Positions 1 to 7,414 of a DNA stretch of 64,000 nt are shown in pieces (within the stretch, counting starts at the first letter, position 1; each line of letters starts with the position of its first letter). The DNA lies in assembly GCF_019801015.1 (NCBI RefSeq), contig NZ_JAHVJZ010000005.1:186001-250000 (forward strand). The letters are read 5' to 3'. This DNA is from Marinobacter nauticus. GTDB taxonomy: Bacteria > Pseudomonadota > Gammaproteobacteria > Enterobacterales > Shewanellaceae. The notes below the pieces were generated by a model. That model had not been told where the DNA came from. It saw nothing but the letters and a program-made list of their open reading frames with translations, and made no database searches. Made by a program: the position numbers and the translations under genes.

Positions 1-59
1 TATGGCTCTGCGACGGGGCAAAGGAGTTCGCCCTGATTGGCTGCAAAAAAGGAGATTGG

Positions 60-497
60 ATGATGCGGCGATGGATGGTGTGTTTAGTGGCAGTGTTGCT
101 TTGGCCGAGCGTTGCCTCGGCGCAATGGGCTGTGGGTATGGGCTACCAGTATGGCGGCCTCCTCGGCGGTAAATATATTTACGATCTCGACGAAGCGAAT
201 AAGCTCAATGTCGCCCTGAGTCCAGTCGGCGGCGCTTTTGGCTATCAGCGCAATATGGATGGCGATAAAGGGCAGCATGCGCTTGGCGTGTCCATCGGCA
301 TGGAAACCATGTTCCAGAGTGATCACGGCTTTGCGGTTGCCACCTACAACTACTATCCCGCAGGCTTCCAGAAGTCGAGCTGGACGATGGGTGTGGATGC
401 GGGCATCTATAATGCCGGTCCCCGATGTGAACTGTACTACTGTCCGGATAATAAAGTTGGCCCCGCGCTGTTTTTTAACCTCGGCTATCAGTTCTGA
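60..497 (+). CDS. Small secreted, probably outer-membrane, hypothetical protein
   Basis: The 145-residue product starts with a clear Sec signal peptide (charged MMRRW, then a hydrophobic stretch, then a VASA-type cleavage site near residue 22). The mature part is rich in Gly, Tyr and alternating hydrophobic residues and ends in GYQF, a terminal aromatic typical of small beta-barrel outer-membrane proteins. Cysteines occur only as a C-x5-C pair late in the chain (CELYYC). Two ATGs, at 60 and 63, follow a GGAG at 51-54, so either could be used; the frame stays open upstream to the window edge, but the signal peptide favours this start. The family is not recognised. It stands alone and ends at a strong terminator. 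Confidence 0.75.
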   Translation: MMRRWMVCLVAVLLWPSVASAQWAVGMGYQYGGLLGGKYIYDLDEANKLNVALSPVGGAFGYQRNMDGDKGQHALGVSIGMETMFQSDHGFAVATYNYYPAGFQKSSWTMGVDAGIYNAGPRCELYYCPDNKVGPALFFNLGYQF

Positions 498-536
498 CGA
501 TAAGGCCAGCAGATAAAAAGGTGTATTACCCCCGTT

Positions 537-575
537 AAAAAGGGTTGGGCGCTCTCGCCCAACCCTTTTTGCTTT
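537..575. terminator. Bidirectional rho-independent terminator
   Basis: A perfect 15-bp stem (537-551 pairing with 556-570) has a CTCT loop, is A-rich on the left and T-rich on the right. It can end both the rightward gene at 60-497 and the leftward aminotransferase gene ending at 594. Confidence 0.85.
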
Positions 576-593
576 CCATTCGCGACAACGCCA

Positions 594-1721
594 TCAGCCG
601 GTTTGCTCTACCACAGCTATCAGCTGCTCAATATCTTCTGCGCTGTTATAGAGGTGAGGGGATACCCGAACGCCCTGGGCCCGCTCATCCACCGCGATGC
701 CCGCTTCCGCCAGTGCCGGGGCCAGGCGGGATTGGTGCTGGCCCAGTTGCACAATCACGGTACCGCTGCGCTGAGTGGGTTGCATCGGTGATACCACCCG
801 CTCCCCCAGGGCTTCAATCATCTGCTGTTGCAGCGTCAGGTTGTGCTCGCGGATCGCATCAATACCGTGCCCCACCAACTGGCTGACGCTGTGCGCGGCA
901 ATGGCATAGGGCGCCACCGAAGGGGTGCCGCCCCAGAAGCGCTCGCTGCCAGCATGGTATTGGAAGTCATGGATGTCCATGGCAAAAGGATTGGCGTGGG
1001 AGAACCACCCGACGTCCTTGGGCTCACACTGTTCCAGCTGCTCCGGAGCGATATAGAGATAACCGGCACCGGGCCCACCACAGAGCCATTTGACGGTAGA
1101 GCCCAAGACAAAGTCCGGCGCCACGGCGGACAGGTCCAATGGCAGCACCCCCGCAGACTGGGCCACATCCAGTACGGTAAGAATGCCGCGGGATTTTGCC
1201 TGCTGAACCACTTCCGCCACCGGGGCCTGCACCCCGGTATTGGAGTAGGCATGACTGAGGAACACCAGGGCGGTCTGGTCATCCATATGCTCGGCCCAGA
1301 CGTTGGGGTCCGCGACATTCTGCGTCGACGGAATAAAGCGGATCTGGTCCCGTCCACGGGGCAGGGCTTTTGCCAGCACATAGCCGATGGTCGGGAAGTC
1401 CAGTTCACTCATCAGTATCCGACCTGAAGTGAGCTGTGGCAGCGCCATCACCAGCTTGGTCAGACCGCTGGAGAGGTTGCTCTGGGGACAGAAGCGCTCT
1501 CCGGACACGTTAAAGAGCTCGCCCAGCGCCCCCCTGAATCCTTCAATGGCCGCCAGCCAGTGCGGCCAAATCCCCTCGGCCTGCTCCGCCCAGGGGGCAA
1601 AATAAGCCTGATGAAAGGCGGCTTCGGCGCTTTTCAGGGGCCGCCCCACCGAATGGTTCAGCAGGTAAGTGCTCGCGCCCAGATGGAAGTCATCGGCGTT
1701 GAGTGGTTTCTGCCCAGCCAT
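594..1721 (-). CDS. Kynureninase-like fold-type I PLP enzyme (aminotransferase class V family)
   Basis: This 375-residue protein is a class V aminotransferase-family PLP enzyme. The Schiff-base lysine is probably K211 in STVKWLCGGPGAGYLYI, a motif that resembles the K-Y-L-N-x-GPG motif of kynureninases. D185 (VLDVAQSAG) should contact the cofactor ring nitrogen, and SHAYSNTG near 156-163 lies where the family binds substrate carboxylate. Length is slightly below kynureninase (about 415). Its ATG overlaps the stop of the upstream gene by one base (TGATG at 1719-1723), which implies translational coupling to the IDO/PrnB-like gene. By analogy it may cleave a kynurenine-like product or act as a cysteine-desulfurase-type lyase or aminotransferase; the exact reaction is not known. 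Confidence 0.8.
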   Translation of the reverse strand: MAGQKPLNADDFHLGASTYLLNHSVGRPLKSAEAAFHQAYFAPWAEQAEGIWPHWLAAIEGFRGALGELFNVSGERFCPQSNLSSGLTKLVMALPQLTSGRILMSELDFPTIGYVLAKALPRGRDQIRFIPSTQNVADPNVWAEHMDDQTALVFLSHAYSNTGVQAPVAEVVQQAKSRGILTVLDVAQSAGVLPLDLSAVAPDFVLGSTVKWLCGGPGAGYLYIAPEQLEQCEPKDVGWFSHANPFAMDIHDFQYHAGSERFWGGTPSVAPYAIAAHSVSQLVGHGIDAIREHNLTLQQQMIEALGERVVSPMQPTQRSGTVIVQLGQHQSRLAPALAEAGIAVDERAQGVRVSPHLYNSAEDIEQLIAVVEQTG

Positions 1722-2899
1722 CAGCCACGCCCCAGGGTTTCGCGCAAACGGCTCAACTCGCTGTATCGGGTCAGGATGTCCTCGCGGTAGTTACCTGCGC
1801 GGCGATCCCGCAGATCGGTCAGTGCTTTGAGCAACCCCTGCAGGGCCGGGCCACTGGCAGTCAACTGGCCCATATGCTTCTGATCCATTTGCTCAGAGGG
1901 ACGCACGATGTAAGTGTGCACTAACTGCTCGTGGTGCTGATTGGCAATCTCACCGTGCAGTTCGCACAGACGCAGGAAGGCGCTGAGGTGCTTCTGGTAC
2001 CAGCTGCTGTTATGGTGCGCCGGGGCCAGCGCCAGGAATTCATCCATCAGGCTTTGACGGCGCATGCAGTCACGCAGGATGCGCTGATCCTCCGGCATCA
2101 TGTAGAGGAATTTTTCCACCAGCATGCGGCCATAAGAGGGTTCGTTGGCCTGACACAGGCCCAGCAGCATGTCGATCACATTGATGCCGGCAAAGTCACC
2201 GGCGTTGGCGCCACGGTACACCTGGCTGCCGACATGATGGGGTTTGTAATAGGGGCGAACGCAGTAGAAAAAGCGCGCCGGGTCGAGGGTTTCAAACAGG
2301 ATCCGATTGGAGTCCCGAACCTCTTCCAGGGCATGGGCACAGGCCTTAAACAGGTCCAGCGCGATGGGGTGAGAGACCCCCAGCGGCAACACCCGCATCA
2401 AGGCATCCGCAGCCCGTTTAAAGGCGAGGATCCCTTTGCTGTTGTAGTCCACAAAACAGCGCTCATCGGCCAGATCGGTAAAGCGTTTGTACTGTCCTGC
2501 CACCGCCCGGTTATGGGTACAAAGGTGAGCGGTGGCGAAGCGGGGCACCACGCCGATGGAGGCGGCGATGTGCATCGCCAGGGCGGACGCTTCTTCCTGT
2601 GGGGAGGTGCGGTCGGTGTCCGGGTCAGTCAGACCATGACGACGGCAGGCGGCCATATAGAGGCCGACATTGCCCAGCAGATCGAACGCCTGATCAAAGC
2701 CCTCATCGGTGTTGCCCTGCGCCAGCAGTTCAATGATGTGCTTGCGGCCCTCCGCCTCCAGTTGTTGCTTCAGCTCATCACCAACACCGAGGACATTGGC
2801 CTTGTCCTCCTGCGCAAAATACAACGCTTCCAGCTCGTTATTGAGCGTGACAAAGTCCGAACGGATCCAGCCATCAAAGGCCGACACCTTACTGTTCAT
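1721..2899 (-). CDS. IDO/PrnB-like haem protein (DUF1864 family)
   Basis: The 392-residue protein belongs to the indoleamine 2,3-dioxygenase/PrnB superfamily. Three blocks align by eye with IDO: AGDFAGINVIDMLLGL (233-248) with the IDO glycine-rich AGGSAG...DVLLGI region; FLYMMPEDQRIL (264-275) with IDO's YMP..HR helix; and HEQLVHTYIVRP (323-334) with the proximal-haem helix, so H323 is the likely axial haem ligand. Known members open or rearrange indole rings (IDO, TDO, PrnB). There is no signal peptide, so it is cytosolic. AGGAG sits 11 bases before the ATG. It is the first gene of a tight two-gene operon with a kynureninase-like enzyme. Substrate unknown; tryptophan or a derivative is inference. 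Confidence 0.8.
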   Translation of the reverse strand: MNSKVSAFDGWIRSDFVTLNNELEALYFAQEDKANVLGVGDELKQQLEAEGRKHIIELLAQGNTDEGFDQAFDLLGNVGLYMAACRRHGLTDPDTDRTSPQEEASALAMHIAASIGVVPRFATAHLCTHNRAVAGQYKRFTDLADERCFVDYNSKGILAFKRAADALMRVLPLGVSHPIALDLFKACAHALEEVRDSNRILFETLDPARFFYCVRPYYKPHHVGSQVYRGANAGDFAGINVIDMLLGLCQANEPSYGRMLVEKFLYMMPEDQRILRDCMRRQSLMDEFLALAPAHHNSSWYQKHLSAFLRLCELHGEIANQHHEQLVHTYIVRPSEQMDQKHMGQLTASGPALQGLLKALTDLRDRRAGNYREDILTRYSELSRLRETLGRG

Positions 2900-2930
2900 G
2901 CTGTTTCGACTCCTAGGGTTTCCATACCAT

Positions 2931-2945
2931 TACCCCGAGGGTAAC
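2931..2945. promoter_or_regulatory. Perfect inverted repeat upstream of the IDO-like operon
   Basis: TTACCC-CGA-GGGTAA forms a perfect 6-bp dyad about 32 bases upstream of the start of the IDO/PrnB-like gene, where an operator for the leftward promoter would lie. No known regulator consensus is recognised. Confidence 0.4.
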
Positions 2946-3083
2946 AGGTTGCCCGGAGCCGCCAACCACGCAGCCGGGATCGACTGGAAATGCAGCGGCA
3001 AGGGATCGGGACGCTGCTGTAGAGACAAGTTGCCACCCGAGGGTTGACGCTGCGGGCCGTTCGGCGCAGGGCGGCGGGGCTGG

Positions 3084-4316
3084 TTAGTGAGATTTGGCCG
3101 GGGGCGCGGGGCCGTAGATCCTCCTCAGCATCCAGGGCGTCACCAGCGTGGTGACAACCGCCATGATCACCACCGCGGAAAACATGTGATTGATGACGGG
3201 GTCATCGCCACTGCTGAACAGGCCGGCTTTCAGTGCGATGTCAGCGATCACCAACTCCACCGCTCCCCGGGCGCTCATTCCGGCCCCCACCGCAGCAGAG
3301 TCCTGCCAGGACAAGCCGACCGCACGGGCCGCCAAGCCGGACCCCAGGAACTTACCGGCAAACGCCGTTATCAGCAGAATCACCACAAACAACGGCACTT
3401 CGGTCAGCGCGCTGAACTCCAGGTGCAGCCCCACCGAGGCGAAAAAGATGGGCGCAAGAAAGCCAAAGGTCATGGCGGAGGTTTTATCCCGGACCGCCCG
3501 ATAGGTCTCCTCATCAACGGTGTTGCGGCCAAAGAACAGCCCGGCCATAAAGGCGCCGACAATAAAGTGCAGCTCCAGCAGCTCCGCCAGCACCGAAAAC
3601 GCCAGCGCCCCCACCAGCAAGGCGCTGAACTCAAACTCTTTCTGTTTGATAAGACGGATAAAGCGGCCACCAAGCGGATAGAGAAACACGCCGATCAGAA
3701 TGGTGATCAGGAAAAACAGGGCCACTTTCGCCAACAGCAACAGAATCATGGCGCCATCTGCCGGCTCGCCCCCAATCAGTGCCGTCAGCCAGGCCAACAG
3801 GACTAGACTCAGTACGTCATCGAACACCGCCGCGGAGATGATGATCTGGCCGGAAGGAGATTCCAGCTGGCCCAGGTCCATCAGGATCCGCACCGTAGCC
3901 GGTACTGCCGTGATCGCCAGCGCAGTGCCCAGGAACACCGCCTGAGCCAGCAGTGCGTCACTTTCAGGAAGGAACAGATAACCAAGGCCGATGCCCAGCC
4001 CCATCGGCACCACCATGCCAAACAGCGCCACCGCCAGCGCCCCTTTGGAGTACTCCACCAGCTTGCTCGGCTGCAGCTCCACGCCAGCAAACAGCATGAT
4101 AAAGAACATGCCCAGATCGGTGATGGTGCTGAATACCGGGCTGGTTTTCAGTCCCGATATCTGGGGCAGCGCATCCTGATAGTGCGCAGCAAAGGTGCCC
4201 AGCGCGATGCCCGCCACCAGTTCGCCCATCAATCCCGGTTGGCCAAGGCGCTCCGCCACCTCGCCAAAGGTGCGGGTGGTGACCAGAAGGATTAACAGGA
4301 TAAAAAACAGTTCCAT
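3084..4316 (-). CDS. Monovalent cation:proton antiporter, CPA2 family
   Basis: A 410-residue polytopic inner-membrane protein of the Na+(K+)/H+ exchanger family 2. About 12 hydrophobic helices are visible. Family landmarks are ERLGQPGLMGELVAGI (residues 21-36), a conserved first-helix region, and ISAAVFDDVLSLVLLA (about 158-173), whose Asp pair matches the ion-binding DD motif of electrogenic members such as NapA. It lacks the cytosolic TrkA-N/KTN domain of KefB/KefC, as the protein stops right after the last helix. It therefore most likely exchanges Na+ or K+ for H+ without ligand gating. No operon partner: upstream is a divergent small gene, downstream the intergenic region before the IDO-like operon. 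Confidence 0.85.
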   Translation of the reverse strand: MELFFILLILLVTTRTFGEVAERLGQPGLMGELVAGIALGTFAAHYQDALPQISGLKTSPVFSTITDLGMFFIMLFAGVELQPSKLVEYSKGALAVALFGMVVPMGLGIGLGYLFLPESDALLAQAVFLGTALAITAVPATVRILMDLGQLESPSGQIIISAAVFDDVLSLVLLAWLTALIGGEPADGAMILLLLAKVALFFLITILIGVFLYPLGGRFIRLIKQKEFEFSALLVGALAFSVLAELLELHFIVGAFMAGLFFGRNTVDEETYRAVRDKTSAMTFGFLAPIFFASVGLHLEFSALTEVPLFVVILLITAFAGKFLGSGLAARAVGLSWQDSAAVGAGMSARGAVELVIADIALKAGLFSSGDDPVINHMFSAVVIMAVVTTLVTPWMLRRIYGPAPPAKSH

Positions 4317-4487
4317 GGGGCGCCCCGGATAACGGGTATGGCCAAAGCATAGTTCAGCCTGAGTGGAACTTGCGGCGGTTTGACCAAGTCAGAGCATTAA
4401 CAAAGGATCACACTCTGATCAGCGCCAATTCAGCCCGTTTATGGCAGACTGGTGAAATATTAACCCTGAAGTTTTCCGGAGGGCGTT

Positions 4488-4775
4488 GTGAACGGCCGAT
4501 TTCTGCATTCCTGGCACCAACTCAGTGCCCTGGCCCGTGGCCAGAATCCCAGTCTGGGACGTTCCCTGCTGGGTGGCGTCATGCTGGCGCTGGCGGTGGT
4601 TCTGATCCTGCCCATCGCCATTTTCCTGTTGTTACTGCAGTTTGGCCTGATGCTGATTGGCGCAGTGGTGATGCTGATACGAGGCAAAAAGCCGCAGCCG
4701 GTGGTGTTCTATCAGAGCAACTATCGCCGGGAGAAGGTGATCAACCCCGACGTGGGCAGCAAAGACCCCTCCTGA
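4488..4775 (+). CDS. Small single- or double-pass membrane protein
   Basis: The 95-residue product starts at a GTG placed about 5 bases after CGGAGGG (4478-4484). Residues about 28-63 are strongly hydrophobic, long enough for one long or two short transmembrane helices, and are flanked by basic residues (RGKKPQP follows). The C-terminal tail is polar. No family recognised. It lies between divergent and convergent neighbours (antiporter, EptA-like) and ends at a strong terminator shared with the convergent gene. Confidence 0.65.
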   Translation: MNGRFLHSWHQLSALARGQNPSLGRSLLGGVMLALAVVLILPIAIFLLLLQFGLMLIGAVVMLIRGKKPQPVVFYQSNYRREKVINPDVGSKDPS

Positions 4776-4790
4776 TAACACCCAAACCGA

Positions 4791-4820
4791 AAAACGGCAC
4801 CCGGATGGTGCCGTTTTTTG
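4791..4820. terminator. Bidirectional terminator between the small membrane gene and eptA
   Basis: AAAACGGCACC (4791-4801) pairs with GGTGCCGTTTT (4807-4817) around a CGGAT loop, followed by a T run; it lies between two convergent genes. Confidence 0.85.
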
Positions 4821-4831
4821 TGGGCGCCGTT

Positions 4832-6475
4832 TCAGCTGCGGCAGGGCCGGAGCGGATCCATCCCCGGCTGATACACCTCACTGTCCACTTTCATCAATCC
4901 CAGCACGGTATGGAAGAAGTTGTCCTGAGACCAACCCCCCAGCGCTGCCTGCTTCTGAACGCAGCTTAACGCCAGCCCCTCATCCTGCCGGAAGGCCGGT
5001 GTCATCCACAGCATCATCGGCACCCGCCGCTGAGTCAGCGGCGCCAGCGCGTAAGGCATGCCGTGCAGGTAGAGGCCATCCTCCCCCAGTGACTCGCCGT
5101 GATCAGAGATATAAAGCATCGCGCTGTCGTACTCGGCCTGGTGGGACTGCAGCAGCGTCACCACCTCATTCAGCATCCAGTCGGTGTAGCGCAGGGTATT
5201 GTCGTAGACGTTAACCAGCTCTTCCTGAGTACAGTTTTCAATGTCGGCTCGTGCGCAGGCGGGCTGGAAATGGGCGAACGCCTCCGGGTAACGCTTAAAG
5301 TAGGTGGGACCGTGGCTGCCCATCAGGTGCAGTACCACTACCCGATCGCCGGAGAGGGCGTCGATCTTGTCGCTCAGCCCCTTGAGCAGTACGGCGTCCA
5401 CGCAGGATTCGCCGTCGCACAAAGCCGGATCGCTGTCTGCGGGAATCGATTCGTAGGCAATGTGAGTGGCCACTCGCTGACTGCCTCCGTCATTGTCCCG
5501 CCACAGCATATCGATGCCGGCGCGATGGAGGATGTCCATCAGGTTGTCCTGGTTCACCGCTTTAGCCCGGTCAAAATGACCCCGGTCGAAATCGGAAAAC
5601 ATACAGGGGACAGAGATGGCGGTCGCGGTGCCGCAGGTGGCCACATCGGGAAAATACACCAGCTCATCAATGGCCGAGGTGTAGGGGTTGGTTTCCCGCT
5701 GATAGCCGTTGAGCTGCTGATTGGCCGCCCGGGCGGTCTCCCCGATGACCAGCACCAACAGGCGCGGTTTGCCGTCCTCAGGCTCAGCGGTGATGTGCGC
5801 ATCCCGCCCCAGTTCCCGGTAGGGCTGCGGCGTGGACAGGTAGTTGTGATTCACATACTTACCCACGCTATAGACAAAGTGAGTGGGGATGATCATCTTG
5901 CGCAGGTAGCTGTTGTTGCGCCCGACCGAGGCGTAGTCCACGTAATAGAGCGCTGCAATCAGGGCGATCACCGCGACCGAAGCCGCCATAGGCACCAGCT
6001 TATTGATCAGCAAAAAACGGGGAAACGTACCGCCGTAGTGAATGCGTGTGCGCCACAGGATCAGGGCCGGCAATACGCCAAATCCAACGATCCAGAGCAG
6101 CAGCGAAGCGCTGAAGTAGGAGCCCAACTCATGGGCGTTGGTTTCCACTCCACTGGCGATCACCTCCTGGTCCACCAGCAGGCCGTACTGAACCATGGCA
6201 TAGCTGAGCACGCTGCCCACCACCAACAGTGGAACAAACAGCGGCTTGGTCAGCCCGGGCCAGGACAGGCAATGGAAAATCAGGTTAAAAGCGGCAATAA
6301 AGAACAGTGGCAGGGAGAGCACAAACCCCGGCGAGACCTCAGGCAGCTGTTCCAGAATGGCCCACAGCTTCATGGCCAGCGCCAGATTCAGCCCCAGGGT
6401 GAAATACACCGCCAGGGCCAGAACGACCTGCCACAGAGGACGCCCCCCGGTGGTCGCTGCGTTCGTCTCGGTCAT
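4832..6475 (-). CDS. eptA: Lipid A phosphoethanolamine transferase, EptA/MCR family
   Basis: A 547-residue inner-membrane enzyme that transfers phosphoethanolamine from phosphatidylethanolamine to lipid A in the periplasm. The first ~190 residues hold five hydrophobic helices; the rest is a sulfatase-fold catalytic domain. Visible zinc/catalytic residues are E246 (VIGETARA), T285 in CGTATAISVPC (the phosphoacceptor threonine), D458-H459 (YISDHGESLG), H388 (GSHGPTY) and H471 (YLHG). C281/C291 and later cysteines match the disulfides of this group. Length equals that of E. coli EptA. GAGG lies 6 bases before the ATG. The UPF0126 gene ends 38 bases upstream on the same strand, so co-transcription is possible. 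CptA/EptB are less likely given the motif context. Confidence 0.9.
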   Translation of the reverse strand: MTETNAATTGGRPLWQVVLALAVYFTLGLNLALAMKLWAILEQLPEVSPGFVLSLPLFFIAAFNLIFHCLSWPGLTKPLFVPLLVVGSVLSYAMVQYGLLVDQEVIASGVETNAHELGSYFSASLLLWIVGFGVLPALILWRTRIHYGGTFPRFLLINKLVPMAASVAVIALIAALYYVDYASVGRNNSYLRKMIIPTHFVYSVGKYVNHNYLSTPQPYRELGRDAHITAEPEDGKPRLLVLVIGETARAANQQLNGYQRETNPYTSAIDELVYFPDVATCGTATAISVPCMFSDFDRGHFDRAKAVNQDNLMDILHRAGIDMLWRDNDGGSQRVATHIAYESIPADSDPALCDGESCVDAVLLKGLSDKIDALSGDRVVVLHLMGSHGPTYFKRYPEAFAHFQPACARADIENCTQEELVNVYDNTLRYTDWMLNEVVTLLQSHQAEYDSAMLYISDHGESLGEDGLYLHGMPYALAPLTQRRVPMMLWMTPAFRQDEGLALSCVQKQAALGGWSQDNFFHTVLGLMKVDSEVYQPGMDPLRPCRS

Positions 6476-6513
6476 ACTCTGCCTCGTTCGCCTTCTGGGG
6501 GGCCGGAAACCGC

Positions 6514-7143
6514 TTAGTGTGCGGGTTCCTGATAATTAAAGGTGGGCATAGTCCAGTGGCGTCGAATCGCCAGCATGCGGAACAGGAAACCCAGCGCCAG
6601 ACACACCACCAGGGATAAGCCGGTGTCGACCTTAAAGTGGTCCAGTACCACATAAAGCCCCGCCGTCAGCAGCGAGATGATGGCGTACAGCTCTTTGCGG
6701 AACACCAGCGGGATGGTCTGACAGAAGATGTCACGGATGATGCCGCCGAACACACCGGTCACCACGCCCATAACGATAGCCACCAGCGGGTCCAGACCCA
6801 AAGCCAGGGTTTTCTGAGCGCCGATGACCGAGAACACCGCCAGGCCCAGCGCATCAATTGCCAGGAACAGGCGCGACAGATAGCGCATCACCGGCGCAAT
6901 GGCGACCGTCAGCAACGCGGCAGCGGCGATGGCCACCAGGTATTCGACGTTCTCCACCCAGACCAACGGGTAGTTGCCGATCAGCATATCGCGGACGGTA
7001 CCCCCGCCAATGGCGGTGGCACATCCCACCATCACCACGCCGAACAGGTCCATCTGACGGCGACCCGCAGCCAGGGCGCCAGTCATGGCTTCCGCCACAA
7101 TGCCCACCACCCACAATGCTGTAATGATCTGCGCTTCGTACAC
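6514..7143 (-). CDS. UPF0126 (YadS/YicG-type) TRIC-like membrane protein
   Basis: A membrane protein of about 209 residues made of two homologous UPF0126 repeats, each with a glycine-rich motif: GGGTVRDMLIG in the first and GGIIRDIF in the second. This pseudo-symmetric pattern is that of the trimeric intracellular cation (TRIC) channel superfamily; bacterial homologues are cation channels in structural work, but the in-cell role is unclear. I chose the GTG start at 7143 (VYEAQIITALW) because it gives the usual family length and follows GGAG; the longer open frame to 7317 adds a non-homologous leader. Upstream of and co-oriented with the EptA-like gene. Confidence 0.82.
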   Translation of the reverse strand: MYEAQIITALWVVGIVAEAMTGALAAGRRQMDLFGVVMVGCATAIGGGTVRDMLIGNYPLVWVENVEYLVAIAAAALLTVAIAPVMRYLSRLFLAIDALGLAVFSVIGAQKTLALGLDPLVAIVMGVVTGVFGGIIRDIFCQTIPLVFRKELYAIISLLTAGLYVVLDHFKVDTGLSLVVCLALGFLFRMLAIRRHWTMPTFNYQEPAH

Positions 7144-7414
7144 CGACTGCCGCTCCAAGGGAAAATTTGAGGGCGTCACTGTGCCTAATAAAGCGCCAAC
7201 GCAACAGCGACGCTTGCGCAACTGATGATGAATAAGGCTAATGCCAATACCCGGAGAAATTCTCAGACTGTGCAGGCAGTTACAGCCGGCACCCGACCAG
7301 TTAACGTAAAATGACAAGCCGGCAAGCCACTATAAATGAAGGATTTTATCCAGAAGTCAGCCGGTTTGTGCGTTAACTCAAAGGCCAGCTGCACAACAGG
7401 CCATAAATCCGAGA

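Noticed and set aside
1-59. Possible upstream coding continuation in frame with the first gene
   Set aside because: The frame is open to the window edge, but the signal peptide and GGAG at 51-54 support a start at 60 or 63; too short to judge.
4370-4480. FadR-like site (TGACCAAGTCAGAGC) before the small membrane gene
   Set aside because: Only weak similarity to the FadR consensus; the GATCA-N5-TGATC repeat beside it is too short to call.
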